Origin: CAIWHR01 sp040007035
GTDB taxonomy: Bacteria > Pseudomonadota > Gammaproteobacteria > Burkholderiales > Casimicrobiaceae
NCBI GenBank assembly: GCA_040007035.1
Contig: JBDTVU010000001.1
Coordinates: 1-64,000 of the forward strand
Direction: 5' to 3'
DNA length: 64,000 nucleotides
Part shown: piece by piece, positions 1 through 8,958 of the stretch
How positions within the stretch are numbered: position 1 is the stretch's first letter
Layout: every line of letters starts with the position of its first letter
Notes under the pieces: generated by a model
What the model saw: the letters and a program-made list of their open reading frames with translations, nothing else
The model's database searches: none
What the model was told of the DNA's origin: nothing
Translations under genes and position numbers: made by a program

Positions 1-316
1 TTTGGGGCCGCAGGCTGATCGCGTTGAAGGCGTCTCCGGAAGGCTCGACGCCGATTTTCGCGAGCACGCGATCTTCGCCTTTGTCCTCGAGCGCGAGCCC
101 GTAGGTGAGGGGCTTCGACACCGACTGGATGGTGAACGCCTGCCGCGTGTCGCCGACTTCGTAGACGTGGCCGTCGCGGGTGGCGATGCAGATGCCGAAC
201 CACGCAGGATCGGCATTGGCCAGTTCCGGAATGTAGTCGGCGATCCGGCCGTCCGCGAGCCCGCGGAAACGGGCGTGCAGGGCCTCGAGACAATCCTGAA
301 CGGGGGAGGAAGGCAC
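1..316 (-). CDS. glsA: Glutaminase (beta-lactamase-fold), N-terminal part
   Basis: Deamidates glutamine to glutamate in the cytoplasm. Only the first 105 codons lie in the window; the gene runs off the left edge, and family members are about 305 residues. The reading frame shows the family's conserved N-terminal blocks: ADYIPELA (26-33), then FTIQSVSKPLTYGLALED, in which SVSK (65-68) supplies the SxxK catalytic Ser and Lys, then GDAFNAISL near the edge. The start is taken as GTG at 316 because GGAG (327-324) lies seven bases before it. It is divergent from the NAD-glutamate dehydrogenase at 550, so glutamine-to-glutamate and glutamate-to-2-oxoglutarate steps sit back to back. Family assignment is firm; the rest of the gene is not visible. 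Confidence 0.9.
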   Translation of the reverse strand, partial: MPSSPVQDCLEALHARFRGLADGRIADYIPELANADPAWFGICIATRDGHVYEVGDTRQAFTIQSVSKPLTYGLALEDKGEDRVLAKIGVEPSGDAFNAISLRPQ

Positions 317-549
317 AGTGGAACTCCGGAGGGACGATCCGGCAATGATGCAAGATCGATGCCTGTCCGGGTGTGTTGCTTGTGGCCGGAGTCGGGCAAA
401 CTTGCGGAAACCGCGGATTTTACCGACCCGCGATCGGCCCGACGGCGACGCCAGCGCAGCGAACGACCACGCGCGGCTGCCCGGGCCGCCCCGAACATGG
501 ATCCGGCGGGCGCTTCGTGGAAGCGCCGCCAGCGGATCGGGAGACGACG

Positions 550-3500
550 ATGAGTGCGAACATGAATGATGCCGACCGGCGGGCCGGGGGCCTCGACGAA
601 GTACTGAAGCTGGTACGGGCCAAGTTGCCCGCGGACCAGCGCACGACGCTCGAAGCCCTCGTTCCGCTCTACTTCGCGCAGCTCGACCCCGAGGACGTGG
701 CCGAGCGCGACCCGGCCGACCTGTATGGCGCGGTGCTCTCGCACTGGAACTTCGCGCGCAAACGCGATGCCGGCCGCCCGAAGATGCGCGTGTTCAATCC
801 GGTGATCGACGAGCACGGCTGGGCGTCGACGCACACGATCATCGAAATCGTCAACGACGACATGCCGTTCCTGGTCGATGCGGTGACGATGGCCGTGAAC
901 CGCCACGGACTCACGCTGCACCTGATTGTCCATCCGATCGTCGCCGTGACCCGCAGCGACGACGGCACGATGACCGGTCTCGCCACCGGCGGCGTGGGCC
1001 AACCCCGCCACGAGTCGTTCATCCACGTCGAAGTCGATCGCACCGCGGACCCGGCGCAACTGGACGCGCTGGCGCGGGAGGTCGGCGACGCGCTCGCCGA
1101 CGTCCGCGCGGCCGTCGACGACTGGAAACAGATGCGGGACGTACTCACCGGCGTCGTCGCTGAACTCGGGGCGCATCCGCCGCTGCTGCCGGCCGACGAG
1201 CTTGCCGAGGGCGCGGCGTTCCTGCGCTGGCTCGGCGACGACCACTTCACGTTCATCGGCTACCGCTGTCACGATCTCGTCACGATCGACGGTGCGGACG
1301 TGCTCAGGACCGTGCCGGACTCGAGCATGGGCATCCTGCGCGAGCGCGCCGGCAGGCCGACCACGGCGAGCGTCGTTCCGCTGCCCCCGGAGCAGCGAGC
1401 CTTCGCCCGCGTGCCGGAGCTGCTCATCATCACCAAGTCGAACATCCGCTCGACGGTGCACCGCCCCGGCTATCTCGACTACGTCGGCATCAAGCGCATC
1501 GACGCCAAGGGCAAGGTGTGCGGCGAGCACCGGTTCCTCGGGCTCTTCACGTCGACGGCGTACAGCGCCAACCCGGTCGACATTCCGTTGCTGCGGCGGA
1601 AGACCGCCATCGTCATCGAGCGCTCCGGCGTGCTGCCCGGCAGCCATGCCGGCAAGGCGCTCGCCAACATCCTGCAGAACTTTCCGCGCGACGAGCTGTT
1701 CCAGTCGAGTGAGAACGAACTGCTGCGCACGGTGGTGGGCGTTCTGCAGCTGGGCGGGCGACAACGATTCCGGCTGTTCGTCCGGCGCGATCCGTTCGGG
1801 CGTTTCCTGTCCTGCCTCATCTACGTGCCGCGCGAGAATTACACGACCGAGGTCCGCCAGAAGTGGCAGGCGATCCTGCTGCAGACGTTCAACGGCGTGC
1901 GCACGGACTTCAACATCTTCCTTTCCGAATCGATGCTGGCGCGGATCCACATCACCGTTCGCACCAAGCCCGGGGAGATCCCGCCGTTCGACGTAGCGGA
2001 GGTCGAAGCGCGGCTGGCGGCGGCAGCGAGGCGGTGGGAGGACGATCTGCGCGGGGCGTTGATCGAGGCGTCGGGCGAAGCCCGGGGCAACGAGCTCTTC
2101 CGCGCGTTCGGCGGCGCGTTTCCGGCCAGCTATCGCGAGGATTGCGCGGCGCGCGCCGCGGTGATCGACATCGAGATGATGGCGAAGCTGTCCGCGGCCG
2201 AGCCGCTGGGCATGCGCCTGTATCGCCCGCTGGAGGCGGCGCCGGGAACGCTGCGCTTCAAGCTGTTTCGCGTCGGCGGCCCGGTGACGCTGTCGGACAG
2301 CCTGCCGATGCTCGAGCACATGGGGCTCAAGGTGCTCGACGAGCGGCCGCACCGGATCGGGCCGGAGGGCCTGCCGCCGATCTGGATCCACGACCTGGGC
2401 GTCCTGTCGACGCTCCCCGAAGTCGACGTCGCGGTCGACGCACTGCACGAGGTGTTCGAAGAGGCATTCGGCCGCATCGTCCGCGGTGAAGTCGAGAGCG
2501 ACGATTTCAATCGGCTGGTCATGGGAACGCGGATGCCGGCGGCGCAGATCGTCGTGCTGCGCGCCTACGCGCACTATCTGCGGCAGCTCGGCTTTCCGCT
2601 GTCGCAGGCGTTCATCCAGTCGACGCTGGCCGCGCACGTCGACATCGCGCGGCAACTGGTCGACCTGTTCCTGCTGCGCTTCGATCCGACCGCCGGCGCC
2701 GGCGCCGACGCCGGAGACCGGGCCGCGGAGCAGGCACGCGCGATCGAGGCGTCGCTCGAGGCGGTGGAGAACCTGTCCGAGGACCGCGTGCTTCGGCAGT
2801 ACCTCGCGCTGATCCTGGCGACGACGCGCACCAACTTCTGGCGTCGGGACGACAAGGGACGGCCACGGAGCTTCCTGTCGATGAAGTTCGACCCGTCGAA
2901 GGTGCCCGGCGTTCCCGAGCCGAAGCCGATGTTCGAGATCTTCGTCTATTCGCCGCGCTTCGAGGGCGTTCACCTGCGCGGCGGCAAGGTCGCGCGCGGC
3001 GGGCTGCGCTGGTCCGATCGCCCGGAGGATTTCCGCACCGAGGTCCTCGGACTGGTCAAGGCGCAGATGGTCAAGAACGTCGTCATCGTGCCGGTCGGCT
3101 CGAAGGGCGGTTTCGTGCTGAAGCGGGCGCCCGCGATGTCCGACCGCGAGGCATACCTGAAGGAAGGGATCGCCTGCTATCAGGACTACCTGCGCGGCTT
3201 GCTCGACGTCACCGACAACCGCGTCGGCGACGGAATCGTGCCGCCGCCCGACGTGCGGCGGCATGATCCGGACGATCCGTATCTCGTCGTCGCCGCCGAC
3301 AAGGGCACGGCGTCGTTCTCCGACTACGCGAACGCGGTCAGCAAGGAGTACGGCTTCTGGCTGGGCGATGCCTTCGCCTCCGGTGGCTCGGTCGGCTACG
3401 ACCACAAGGCGATGGGAATCACGGCACGCGGCGCGTGGGAGTCGGTCAAGCGTCACTTTCGCGAAATGGGCGTCGACACGCAGACGACGGATTTCACCGT

Positions 3501-5379
3501 CGCCGGCATCGGCGACATGTCCGGCGACGTGTTCGGCAACGGCATGCTGCGGTCGCGCCACATCAGGCTGGTCGCCGCCTTCGACCATCGGCACATCTTC
3601 CTCGATCCGATGCCCGATCTCGCGGCGAGCTTCAACGAGCGCGAGCGGCTGTTCAAACTGCCGCGCTCGTCGTGGGCCGACTATGCCCCGGGCCTCATCT
3701 CGGCCGGCGGCGGGGTCCATCCGCGCAGCGCGAAGTCGATACCGATCACGCCGCAGGTCGCCAAGGCGCTGGGGATCGACGCCGGCGCACTGACGCCGAC
3801 CGAGCTGGCCAACGCCATCGTCAAGGCGCCCGTCGATCTGCTTTACAACGGCGGCATCGGGACGTACGTCAAGGCCACCGGCGAATCCCACGCGCAGGTC
3901 GGCGACCGCGCCAACGATGCGCTGCGCGTGAACGGACGCGATCTGCGCTGCAAGGTGTTCGCAGAGGGCGGCAACCTCGGATGCACCCAGCTCGGCCGCG
4001 TCGAGTACGCGCTGGCCGGCGGGCGCGTCAACACCGACGCGATCGACAATTCGGCCGGCGTCGATACGTCGGACCACGAAGTCAACTTCAAGATCCTGCT
4101 GGGACTCGCGATCGCCGAGGGCGAGCTCACCGACAGGCAGCGCAACGTGCTGTTGGCGGAGATGACCGACGACGTCGCCGCGCTGGTGCTGCGCGACAAC
4201 CAGTTCCAGACGCAGGCGCTATCGGTGACCGGACGCATCGCGTCACAGCTTCTGGACGCGCAGCAGCGATTCATCCAGTACCTGGAGAAACAGGGGCGGC
4301 TCAATCGCGCGATCGAATTCCTGCCGTCCGACGAACAGATCGCCGAGCGCAGCGCCAAGGGACTGGGGCTGGCCAGCCCCGAGCGCGCCATCATGCTCGC
4401 CTACAGCAAGATCTGGCTGTACGACGAGCTGCTGGCGTCGACGCTCCCCGACGATGCGTGGGTCGCGACGGCGCTTGCCCGCTATTTTCCGAAGCGGCTG
4501 AGCGAGCGCTATGCCGCGTATATGAACCGGCACCCGCTGAAGCGCGAGATCATCGCCACCCACGTGACGAACAGCATGATCAACCGGGTCGGCAGCTCGT
4601 TCGTTCACAGCCTCATCGAGGCGACCGGCGCACGGCCGCACGAGGTCGTTCGCGCCTATCTGCTGACGCGGGAGATCTTCGGCTTCGTCCCGCTGTGGAA
4701 GTCGATCGAGGCGCTGGACAGCCAGGTCGACGACGTGGTCCAGTCGACGATGCTGATCGACACCGGACAGATGATCCGCCGCGGCACCACCTGGTTCCTG
4801 CGCTCGCGCCGCCTGTCGGAGGACATGGCGACGACGATCGACCATTTCACGCCGCGGGTGGAGGCGCTGGCGACGCGGCTTCGCGAGCTGCCCGACGCCG
4901 ACGACCACAGGCGCCTTGCCGCCGCGGCCTATGTGGCCAAGGGCGTACCGCAGGACGTTGCGTCGCGCGTGGTGGCGATGGACACGCTGTACGCGACGCT
5001 CGACATCGTCGAGGTCGGCGGCAATGCGAAACGGCCGGTCGAGCTGGTCGCGGAGATCTACTTCGCGATGTCGGCGCGCCTGGGAATACCGTGGCTGCGC
5101 GAAAAGGTGGCGGCGCTTCCGACAGGCCAGCATTGGCGGACGCTTTCCAAGGCGGCCATGCAGGACGATCTGTCGGATCTGCAGCGCACTGTCACCGGCG
5201 ACGTGCTCGGAGGAGGAGGCGACCTCACTTCGGCGAAGGACCTGATTGCCGCGTGGGAGGAACACAACGGCCGGTCGATCGCCCGCGCGGAAAGGCTGCT
5301 GGCCGAACTGCGCGCGGTTCCGGTGCCCGACGCGGCGATGCTTTCGGTCGCGCTGCGGGAATTGCGCAGTCTGGGTTAG
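550..5379 (+). CDS. NAD-dependent glutamate dehydrogenase, large (180-kDa) class
   Basis: Oxidatively deaminates glutamate to 2-oxoglutarate and ammonium with NAD+, a catabolic enzyme of many proteobacteria. The product is 1609 residues, the usual size of the class. The N-terminal half carries the regulatory region. The catalytic core includes GGLRWSDRPEDFRTEVLGLV near residue 817 and KGGFVLK near 851, the latter holding the catalytic-type lysine. YNGGIGTYVKAT and AEGGNLG follow in the nucleotide-binding part. The open frame extends upstream to 373, but ATG 550 has GGGAGA at a proper distance and gives a normal family N-terminus. The 233-bp gap shared with the divergent glutaminase gene probably holds both promoters, though no clear -35/-10 pair was seen. 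A hairpin lies just after the stop. Confidence 0.95.
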   Translation: MSANMNDADRRAGGLDEVLKLVRAKLPADQRTTLEALVPLYFAQLDPEDVAERDPADLYGAVLSHWNFARKRDAGRPKMRVFNPVIDEHGWASTHTIIEIVNDDMPFLVDAVTMAVNRHGLTLHLIVHPIVAVTRSDDGTMTGLATGGVGQPRHESFIHVEVDRTADPAQLDALAREVGDALADVRAAVDDWKQMRDVLTGVVAELGAHPPLLPADELAEGAAFLRWLGDDHFTFIGYRCHDLVTIDGADVLRTVPDSSMGILRERAGRPTTASVVPLPPEQRAFARVPELLIITKSNIRSTVHRPGYLDYVGIKRIDAKGKVCGEHRFLGLFTSTAYSANPVDIPLLRRKTAIVIERSGVLPGSHAGKALANILQNFPRDELFQSSENELLRTVVGVLQLGGRQRFRLFVRRDPFGRFLSCLIYVPRENYTTEVRQKWQAILLQTFNGVRTDFNIFLSESMLARIHITVRTKPGEIPPFDVAEVEARLAAAARRWEDDLRGALIEASGEARGNELFRAFGGAFPASYREDCAARAAVIDIEMMAKLSAAEPLGMRLYRPLEAAPGTLRFKLFRVGGPVTLSDSLPMLEHMGLKVLDERPHRIGPEGLPPIWIHDLGVLSTLPEVDVAVDALHEVFEEAFGRIVRGEVESDDFNRLVMGTRMPAAQIVVLRAYAHYLRQLGFPLSQAFIQSTLAAHVDIARQLVDLFLLRFDPTAGAGADAGDRAAEQARAIEASLEAVENLSEDRVLRQYLALILATTRTNFWRRDDKGRPRSFLSMKFDPSKVPGVPEPKPMFEIFVYSPRFEGVHLRGGKVARGGLRWSDRPEDFRTEVLGLVKAQMVKNVVIVPVGSKGGFVLKRAPAMSDREAYLKEGIACYQDYLRGLLDVTDNRVGDGIVPPPDVRRHDPDDPYLVVAADKGTASFSDYANAVSKEYGFWLGDAFASGGSVGYDHKAMGITARGAWESVKRHFREMGVDTQTTDFTVAGIGDMSGDVFGNGMLRSRHIRLVAAFDHRHIFLDPMPDLAASFNERERLFKLPRSSWADYAPGLISAGGGVHPRSAKSIPITPQVAKALGIDAGALTPTELANAIVKAPVDLLYNGGIGTYVKATGESHAQVGDRANDALRVNGRDLRCKVFAEGGNLGCTQLGRVEYALAGGRVNTDAIDNSAGVDTSDHEVNFKILLGLAIAEGELTDRQRNVLLAEMTDDVAALVLRDNQFQTQALSVTGRIASQLLDAQQRFIQYLEKQGRLNRAIEFLPSDEQIAERSAKGLGLASPERAIMLAYSKIWLYDELLASTLPDDAWVATALARYFPKRLSERYAAYMNRHPLKREIIATHVTNSMINRVGSSFVHSLIEATGARPHEVVRAYLLTREIFGFVPLWKSIEALDSQVDDVVQSTMLIDTGQMIRRGTTWFLRSRRLSEDMATTIDHFTPRVEALATRLRELPDADDHRRLAAAAYVAKGVPQDVASRVVAMDTLYATLDIVEVGGNAKRPVELVAEIYFAMSARLGIPWLREKVAALPTGQHWRTLSKAAMQDDLSDLQRTVTGDVLGGGGDLTSAKDLIAAWEEHNGRSIARAERLLAELRAVPVPDAAMLSVALRELRSLG

Positions 5380-5382
5380 CGT

Positions 5383-5404
5383 CCGCCGCCGGCCCGGGCG
5401 GCGG
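5383..5404. terminator. Hairpin between convergent genes
   Basis: CCGCCGCC (5383-5390) pairs with GGCGGCGG (5397-5404) around a 6-nt loop, between the stops of the glutamate dehydrogenase and the DoxX gene. No U-tract follows on either strand, so it may only weakly terminate or may protect 3' ends. Confidence 0.4.
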
Positions 5405-5422
5405 AACGGGCGGTGCTGCGCG

Positions 5423-5902
5423 TCAACGCGCGCCGAGCCAGCGGTCGAGCGCGAACCTGCCCGGCCCGTGGATCGCGAGCACCAGCAGCAGCGCGCCCCA
5501 CAGGATGTGGTCCTTGAGGCCGGCGGGCGACAGGTCCGGGTACGACACGACGGCGACGACGTTGAACACGAAGAGCGCCAACGCCGCCGCACGCGAGCCG
5601 ATGCCGAGCAGCAACAGCACCGGCAGCCCGAGTTCGGCCGACGTGCCGAGCACCGCCGCGACCTGCGGCGACAGCACCGGCACGTGATATTCGTTGGCGA
5701 ACAGCGCGAGCGTGGAATCCCAGCGCTCGGCCTTCAGCAGCCCCGACGTGAAGAACACCTTGGCGATGTAGAGCCGGATCGCGAGCGCGGCGAGCGGTTG
5801 CAGCCGGTCGAGCAGCCCCGCGGCGCAGTTGTAGAGGGCGACCACGCGGCCGACGGCGGACGGTGATGGTGACGGCGGCGTAGCGGGGGCGGCGGTGTCC
5901 AT
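5423..5902 (-). CDS. DoxX-family membrane protein of the bufferin cluster
   Basis: A 159-residue inner-membrane protein with about four hydrophobic helices. The DoxX pattern is recognisable: RLYIAKVFFTSGLLK near the first helix, then a hydrophobic LGLPVLLLLGIGSRAAALAL segment. It is the last gene of a four-gene minus-strand group with a DUF2282-type secreted peptide, a DUF692 protein and an HvfC/BufC-type protein. DoxX proteins are recurrent fourth members of such clusters. Their role is not settled; a redox or quinone-linked membrane function is possible. The ATG at 5902 is preferred over TTG 5920 because AGAGGA (5916-5911) precedes it. About 60 bp separate it from the upstream partner gene. 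Confidence 0.85.
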   Translation of the reverse strand: MDTAAPATPPSPSPSAVGRVVALYNCAAGLLDRLQPLAALAIRLYIAKVFFTSGLLKAERWDSTLALFANEYHVPVLSPQVAAVLGTSAELGLPVLLLLGIGSRAAALALFVFNVVAVVSYPDLSPAGLKDHILWGALLLVLAIHGPGRFALDRWLGAR

Positions 5903-5964
5903 GACCGGGTTCCTCTGCAAAGGGGCGTGCCCCGGTTAGTCGGCGCCGCCGCCGCGACCTGACA

Positions 5965-6744
5965 TCAGGCGTCGACGATGGCCGCGATCGTTCCGGCCGC
6001 GATGTGCGCGCGCAACGCCGTGCCGAGATCGAAACCCGCGTCGGCCGTCTGCGCGGCGTCGATCGCGGAGCCGAGCGTGGCGTTGCCCGCGAGCGCGGCA
6101 AGCCACGCGAAATCGCCGGCGCCGATCCGCTCGATCGACACGCCGTGCGCGTCGCGGCGGACCAGCAGCGTGTCCGCGCCCTCGTCGAGTGACACGCGGG
6201 CATCGCCTTCGAATCCGGACTGGTTGACCTGCCAGACCCGCAGCACCGGGTACGACGACGCAATCAGGCGGCACGACGGCTCGAGGGTCACTCTCAGCAG
6301 CGGCAGGCGGTCGGCCGGCGCTGCGGCCAGCGCCGCGAACACGGTCTCCGGCGCGTGCACGGCGTCGCGTGCCCGGTGCGCCTCGTCCTGCGCCCATTCG
6401 AGCCGCGCGATGTCGCGGAGCCAGGGCAGGTTGGCGGCCGGCGCATAGCCGGCGAGGAAGTCGCCGAACGCATCGCCGTACACGTTGAGGTCGCCGGAGG
6501 TCGACGGATGCGCGCGGACGAACGCGTCAACGGCGGTGTGGAAGAACCGCGTGCCGGTCAGCCGCAGGACGACCGGATACGAGGCCGACAGCGCGTTGCG
6601 GTAGTTCGCGAACATCGCGGTCCGGTAGATGCCGATCCGCAGGGCGCCGTCGGCGGGCGCCACGACGCCGAATGCAGGCGCCGTGCCGGGCGGCGCGAAC
6701 GCTGCGTCGGCAAAGCGCTGCTGCAGTTCACGCAGCGACGGCAT
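5965..6744 (-). CDS. bufC1: HvfC/BufC-type partner protein (DUF2063 N-terminal domain)
   Basis: A 259-residue soluble protein that begins with the helical segment SLRELQQRFADAAF, followed by GIYRTAMFANYRNALSASYP, the pattern of the domain formerly called a putative DNA-binding domain (DUF2063). It is known as the partner of DUF692 (MNIO) enzymes, where it is thought to bind the precursor peptide and help the iron enzyme modify cysteines; DNA binding is not supported. Its start overlaps the end of the DUF692 gene by 17 bp, indicating translational coupling and a one-to-one partnership. Family assignment rests on the N-terminal pattern and gene context; the C-terminal half is less distinctive. 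Confidence 0.85.
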   Translation of the reverse strand: MPSLRELQQRFADAAFAPPGTAPAFGVVAPADGALRIGIYRTAMFANYRNALSASYPVVLRLTGTRFFHTAVDAFVRAHPSTSGDLNVYGDAFGDFLAGYAPAANLPWLRDIARLEWAQDEAHRARDAVHAPETVFAALAAAPADRLPLLRVTLEPSCRLIASSYPVLRVWQVNQSGFEGDARVSLDEGADTLLVRRDAHGVSIERIGAGDFAWLAALAGNATLGSAIDAAQTADAGFDLGTALRAHIAAGTIAAIVDA

Positions 6745-7567
6745 CGCGTGCCTCCAGCATCGATTGCGCCGTCGCCGCCTCGCGTTCGAGCACGGCGAAC
6801 GCGGGGATGTCCGTGTCCCACTCGATCAGCGTCGGCTGCGGGCCGAACCGCGCGATCGCGCGCGCGTAGAGCGCCCAGACCTCGGGCGCGACCGGTGCGC
6901 CGTGGGTGTCGATCAGGCAGGGACCGCTCGCGTCGAAGCCGGCGAGATGGATCTCGGCGATCGCTGCCGGCGGCAGCGCCGCGAGGTACGCGTCGGCATC
7001 GAAGCCGTGGTTTACGGCGTTGATGTGAATGTTGTTGACGTCGCACAGCAGCTTGCAGCCGGTGCGGCGGGCGACGGCGGCGACGAACTCCCACTCGGGA
7101 ATCGTCGCGTCGGCGAACGCGAGGTACGACGAGACGTTCTCGACCATGAGCTCGCGGCCGAGCGCGTCCTGCACCTCTCCGACGCGCGCGCAGACGTGAT
7201 CGAGCGCCTCCTCGGTGTACGGCAGCGGCAGCAGGTCGTTCAGGTGGCGGGCGGCCACACCGCTCCAGCACAGGTGCTCGGAAACGGCGGCCGGATCGAC
7301 GCGCGCGATCAGGCGCTTCAGCTTGGCGAGATGGCCGCGGTCGAGCGGATCGGTCGAGCCGAGCGACATCCCGACGCCGTGCAGCGAGAGCGGATAGTCG
7401 GCGCGGATGCGGTCCAGCGCCGCGAGCGCCGGGCCGCCGTCGGCATAGTAGTTCTCGCTGTGGACCTCGAACCACGCGACCTGCGGGCGCGTCGCCAGCA
7501 CGTGGCCGACGTGCGGTGCGCGCAGGCCGATGCCGGCAGCGGCGGGCAGGCAGGGGCGGGGCGTCAT
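6728..7567 (-). CDS. bufB1: DUF692 multinuclear iron oxidative enzyme (MNIO), BufB-like
   Basis: A 279-residue TIM-barrel-type protein of the DUF692 family, recently renamed MNIO. Family traits seen are the N-terminal GIGLRAPHVGHVLATRP, WFEVHSENYY, SLHGVGMSLGS, SEHLCWSG, MVENVSSYL, LCDVNNIHIN and AEIHLAGFD. These blocks contain the His, Asp and Glu residues that bind the iron cluster. Known members oxidise cysteine in ribosomal peptides, giving thiooxazole or oxazolone-thioamide groups. Here the substrate should be the Cys-rich peptide encoded just upstream. The start at 7567 has no visible Shine-Dalgarno; a 13-bp hairpin ends about ten bases before the ATG, which may reduce translation relative to the precursor. 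Confidence 0.92.
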   Translation of the reverse strand: MTPRPCLPAAAGIGLRAPHVGHVLATRPQVAWFEVHSENYYADGGPALAALDRIRADYPLSLHGVGMSLGSTDPLDRGHLAKLKRLIARVDPAAVSEHLCWSGVAARHLNDLLPLPYTEEALDHVCARVGEVQDALGRELMVENVSSYLAFADATIPEWEFVAAVARRTGCKLLCDVNNIHINAVNHGFDADAYLAALPPAAIAEIHLAGFDASGPCLIDTHGAPVAPEVWALYARAIARFGPQPTLIEWDTDIPAFAVLEREAATAQSMLEARDAVAA

Positions 7568-7576
7568 GAATGCGAA

Positions 7577-7606
7577 TCCGGCCGGGCAGGTCGCTGCCCG
7601 GCCGGA
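7577..7606 (-). promoter_or_regulatory. Strong intercistronic hairpin between precursor and enzyme genes
   Basis: CCGGCCGGGCAG (7578-7589) and CTGCCCGGCCGG (7594-7605) form a perfect 12-bp stem with a 4-nt loop; a T-A pair extends it to 13. In the minus-strand transcript it lies 20 nt after the bufA1 stop and ends about ten nt before the bufB1 ATG. No U-tract follows, so full termination is unlikely. Attenuation, 3'-end protection of the precursor message or masking of the bufB1 ribosome site are the plausible roles. Confidence 0.7.
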
Positions 7607-7625
7607 ATGCGGCGTGGGGCGAAGG

Positions 7626-7892
7626 TTACTTCGGCGCCGCCGTCTTGCCGCCGACGTTCTCGCACGTCCCCTTGGCGACGTACTTCCACTCGCTCGGATC
7701 CTTGTCGGTCTTGGTGCCCAACCCGGCGCACGCGTGCTTTGCGGTGCCGCAGTCGTTCTGGCCGCCCTTGGCGATGCCGTAGCACTTCTCCTGCCCGGCC
7801 TGCGCCATCACCGGCTGCGCGAACGCGGCCGCGGCGACGCCCAAGGCGAGGATGCCGGCGAGCGCGGCCTGGATCGTGGTCTGGTGGTTCAT
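7626..7892 (-). CDS. bufA1: Bufferin-type RiPP precursor (DUF2282, BufA1-like)
   Basis: An 88-residue secreted peptide. Residues 1-31 form a long signal peptide with a hydrophobic core (AALAGILALGVAAAAF) and an Ala-rich cleavage region. The mature part has exactly four cysteines, at 37, 48, 55 and 77, in the contexts EKCYGIAKGGQNDC, HACAG and KGTCEN, the pattern of BufA1/DUF2282 peptides. Family members are modified by MNIO enzymes and bind copper in the periplasm, which is the likely role here. A strong ribosome site (AGGAGA) precedes the ATG. No convincing promoter of the ECF type was identified upstream. The family is recognised from memory; the post-translational modification is inferred. 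Confidence 0.9.
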   Translation of the reverse strand: MNHQTTIQAALAGILALGVAAAAFAQPVMAQAGQEKCYGIAKGGQNDCGTAKHACAGLGTKTDKDPSEWKYVAKGTCENVGGKTAAPK

Positions 7893-8199
7893 GCGAATGT
7901 CTCCTGTCGAAGGTTGGGATCGGGAAAGCTGTTGCGCGGAGGGCAGTCGGCGCGCTCCGGAACAATGGTCGGCGCCTGCTGCTTTTCCTTACGCGGCGCC
8001 GGATCGTCCGGTCCGCCCCGGGGCTTGGCGTGCCGGCCGGGGCGACATTATGTATCACCTCACCGTCGGACGCGCAGCGGACGGCGAAATCGGCATCGCG
8101 TGGTCGCCTTCGCCCTCCCCGGATGCCGGCGGCGGCGGGCATCGCCGCTGTCGCGACATCGAAGAGGCTAGAATTCACTTGCGTCTGCCCCGATCCGTC

Positions 8200-8958
8200 A
8201 TGCGCTTCACCGTCGCCACCTACAACATCCACAAAGGCTTCTCGCAGCTCAACCGGCGGATGGTCATCCACGAGTTGCGGGAGCGGCTGCACGGCCTGTC
8301 CGCCGACATCCTGTTCCTGCAGGAGGTCGTCGGCGTCCACGACCGCCACGCGCGGCGCCACCACGACTGGCCGATCAAGCCGCAGCACGAGTTCATCGCC
8401 GACACGATGTGGCAGGAGGTCGCGTACGGCAAGAACTCGATCTACCGGCACGGCCACCACGGCAACGCGGTGCTGTCGCGGTTCCCGATCGTCGCCCACG
8501 AGAACCAGGACATCTCGGCGCACCCGTTCGAGAGCCGCGGCCTGCTCCATTGCGAGATCAGGATCGGCCCGCGCCGGCCGACGTTGCACTGTTTCAACGT
8601 GCACCTCGGCCTGTTCGAGCGCGGACGGCAATGGCAGATCCGCGCGCTGTGCGAGCGCATCCGCGCCGAAGTGCCGAGGGATGCGCCGCTGGTGATCGCC
8701 GGCGACTTCAACGACTGGCGGCACAAGGCGAACCGCACGCTCGTCGACGCGCTCGGCGTGGTCGAGGTGTTCGAGGCCGTCCGCGGACGGCCGGCGCGGA
8801 CCTTCCCGTCGGTGCTGCCGGTGTTCCGGCTCGACCGGATCTACGCCCGAGGTCTCGGCATCGTCGACGCCCGCGTCCACTACGCGTTCCCCTCGGCGCG
8901 GCTGTCGGACCACGCGGCGCTGGCGGCGACGTTCGACACCTCGAAGCGCGGCCGATGA
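8200..8958 (+). CDS. Endonuclease/exonuclease/phosphatase-family protein (YbhP-like)
   Basis: A 252-residue member of the metal-dependent endonuclease/exonuclease/phosphatase superfamily. Motifs in order are VATYNIHKG near the start (metal-binding Asn), LFLQEVVG (catalytic Glu), FNVHLGL, IAGDFNDWR and the terminal LSDHAALAAT (Asp-His pair). It is followed by cardiolipin synthase B with an ATGA overlap. The same order, ybhP then clsB, occurs in Escherichia coli, so a role with membrane phospholipid is suggested but not proven. ATG 8200 was chosen over the much longer open frame from 7852 because family proteins begin at this point. A TAGAAT -10-like element lies at 8169-8174. Confidence 0.85.
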   Translation: MRFTVATYNIHKGFSQLNRRMVIHELRERLHGLSADILFLQEVVGVHDRHARRHHDWPIKPQHEFIADTMWQEVAYGKNSIYRHGHHGNAVLSRFPIVAHENQDISAHPFESRGLLHCEIRIGPRRPTLHCFNVHLGLFERGRQWQIRALCERIRAEVPRDAPLVIAGDFNDWRHKANRTLVDALGVVEVFEAVRGRPARTFPSVLPVFRLDRIYARGLGIVDARVHYAFPSARLSDHAALAATFDTSKRGR

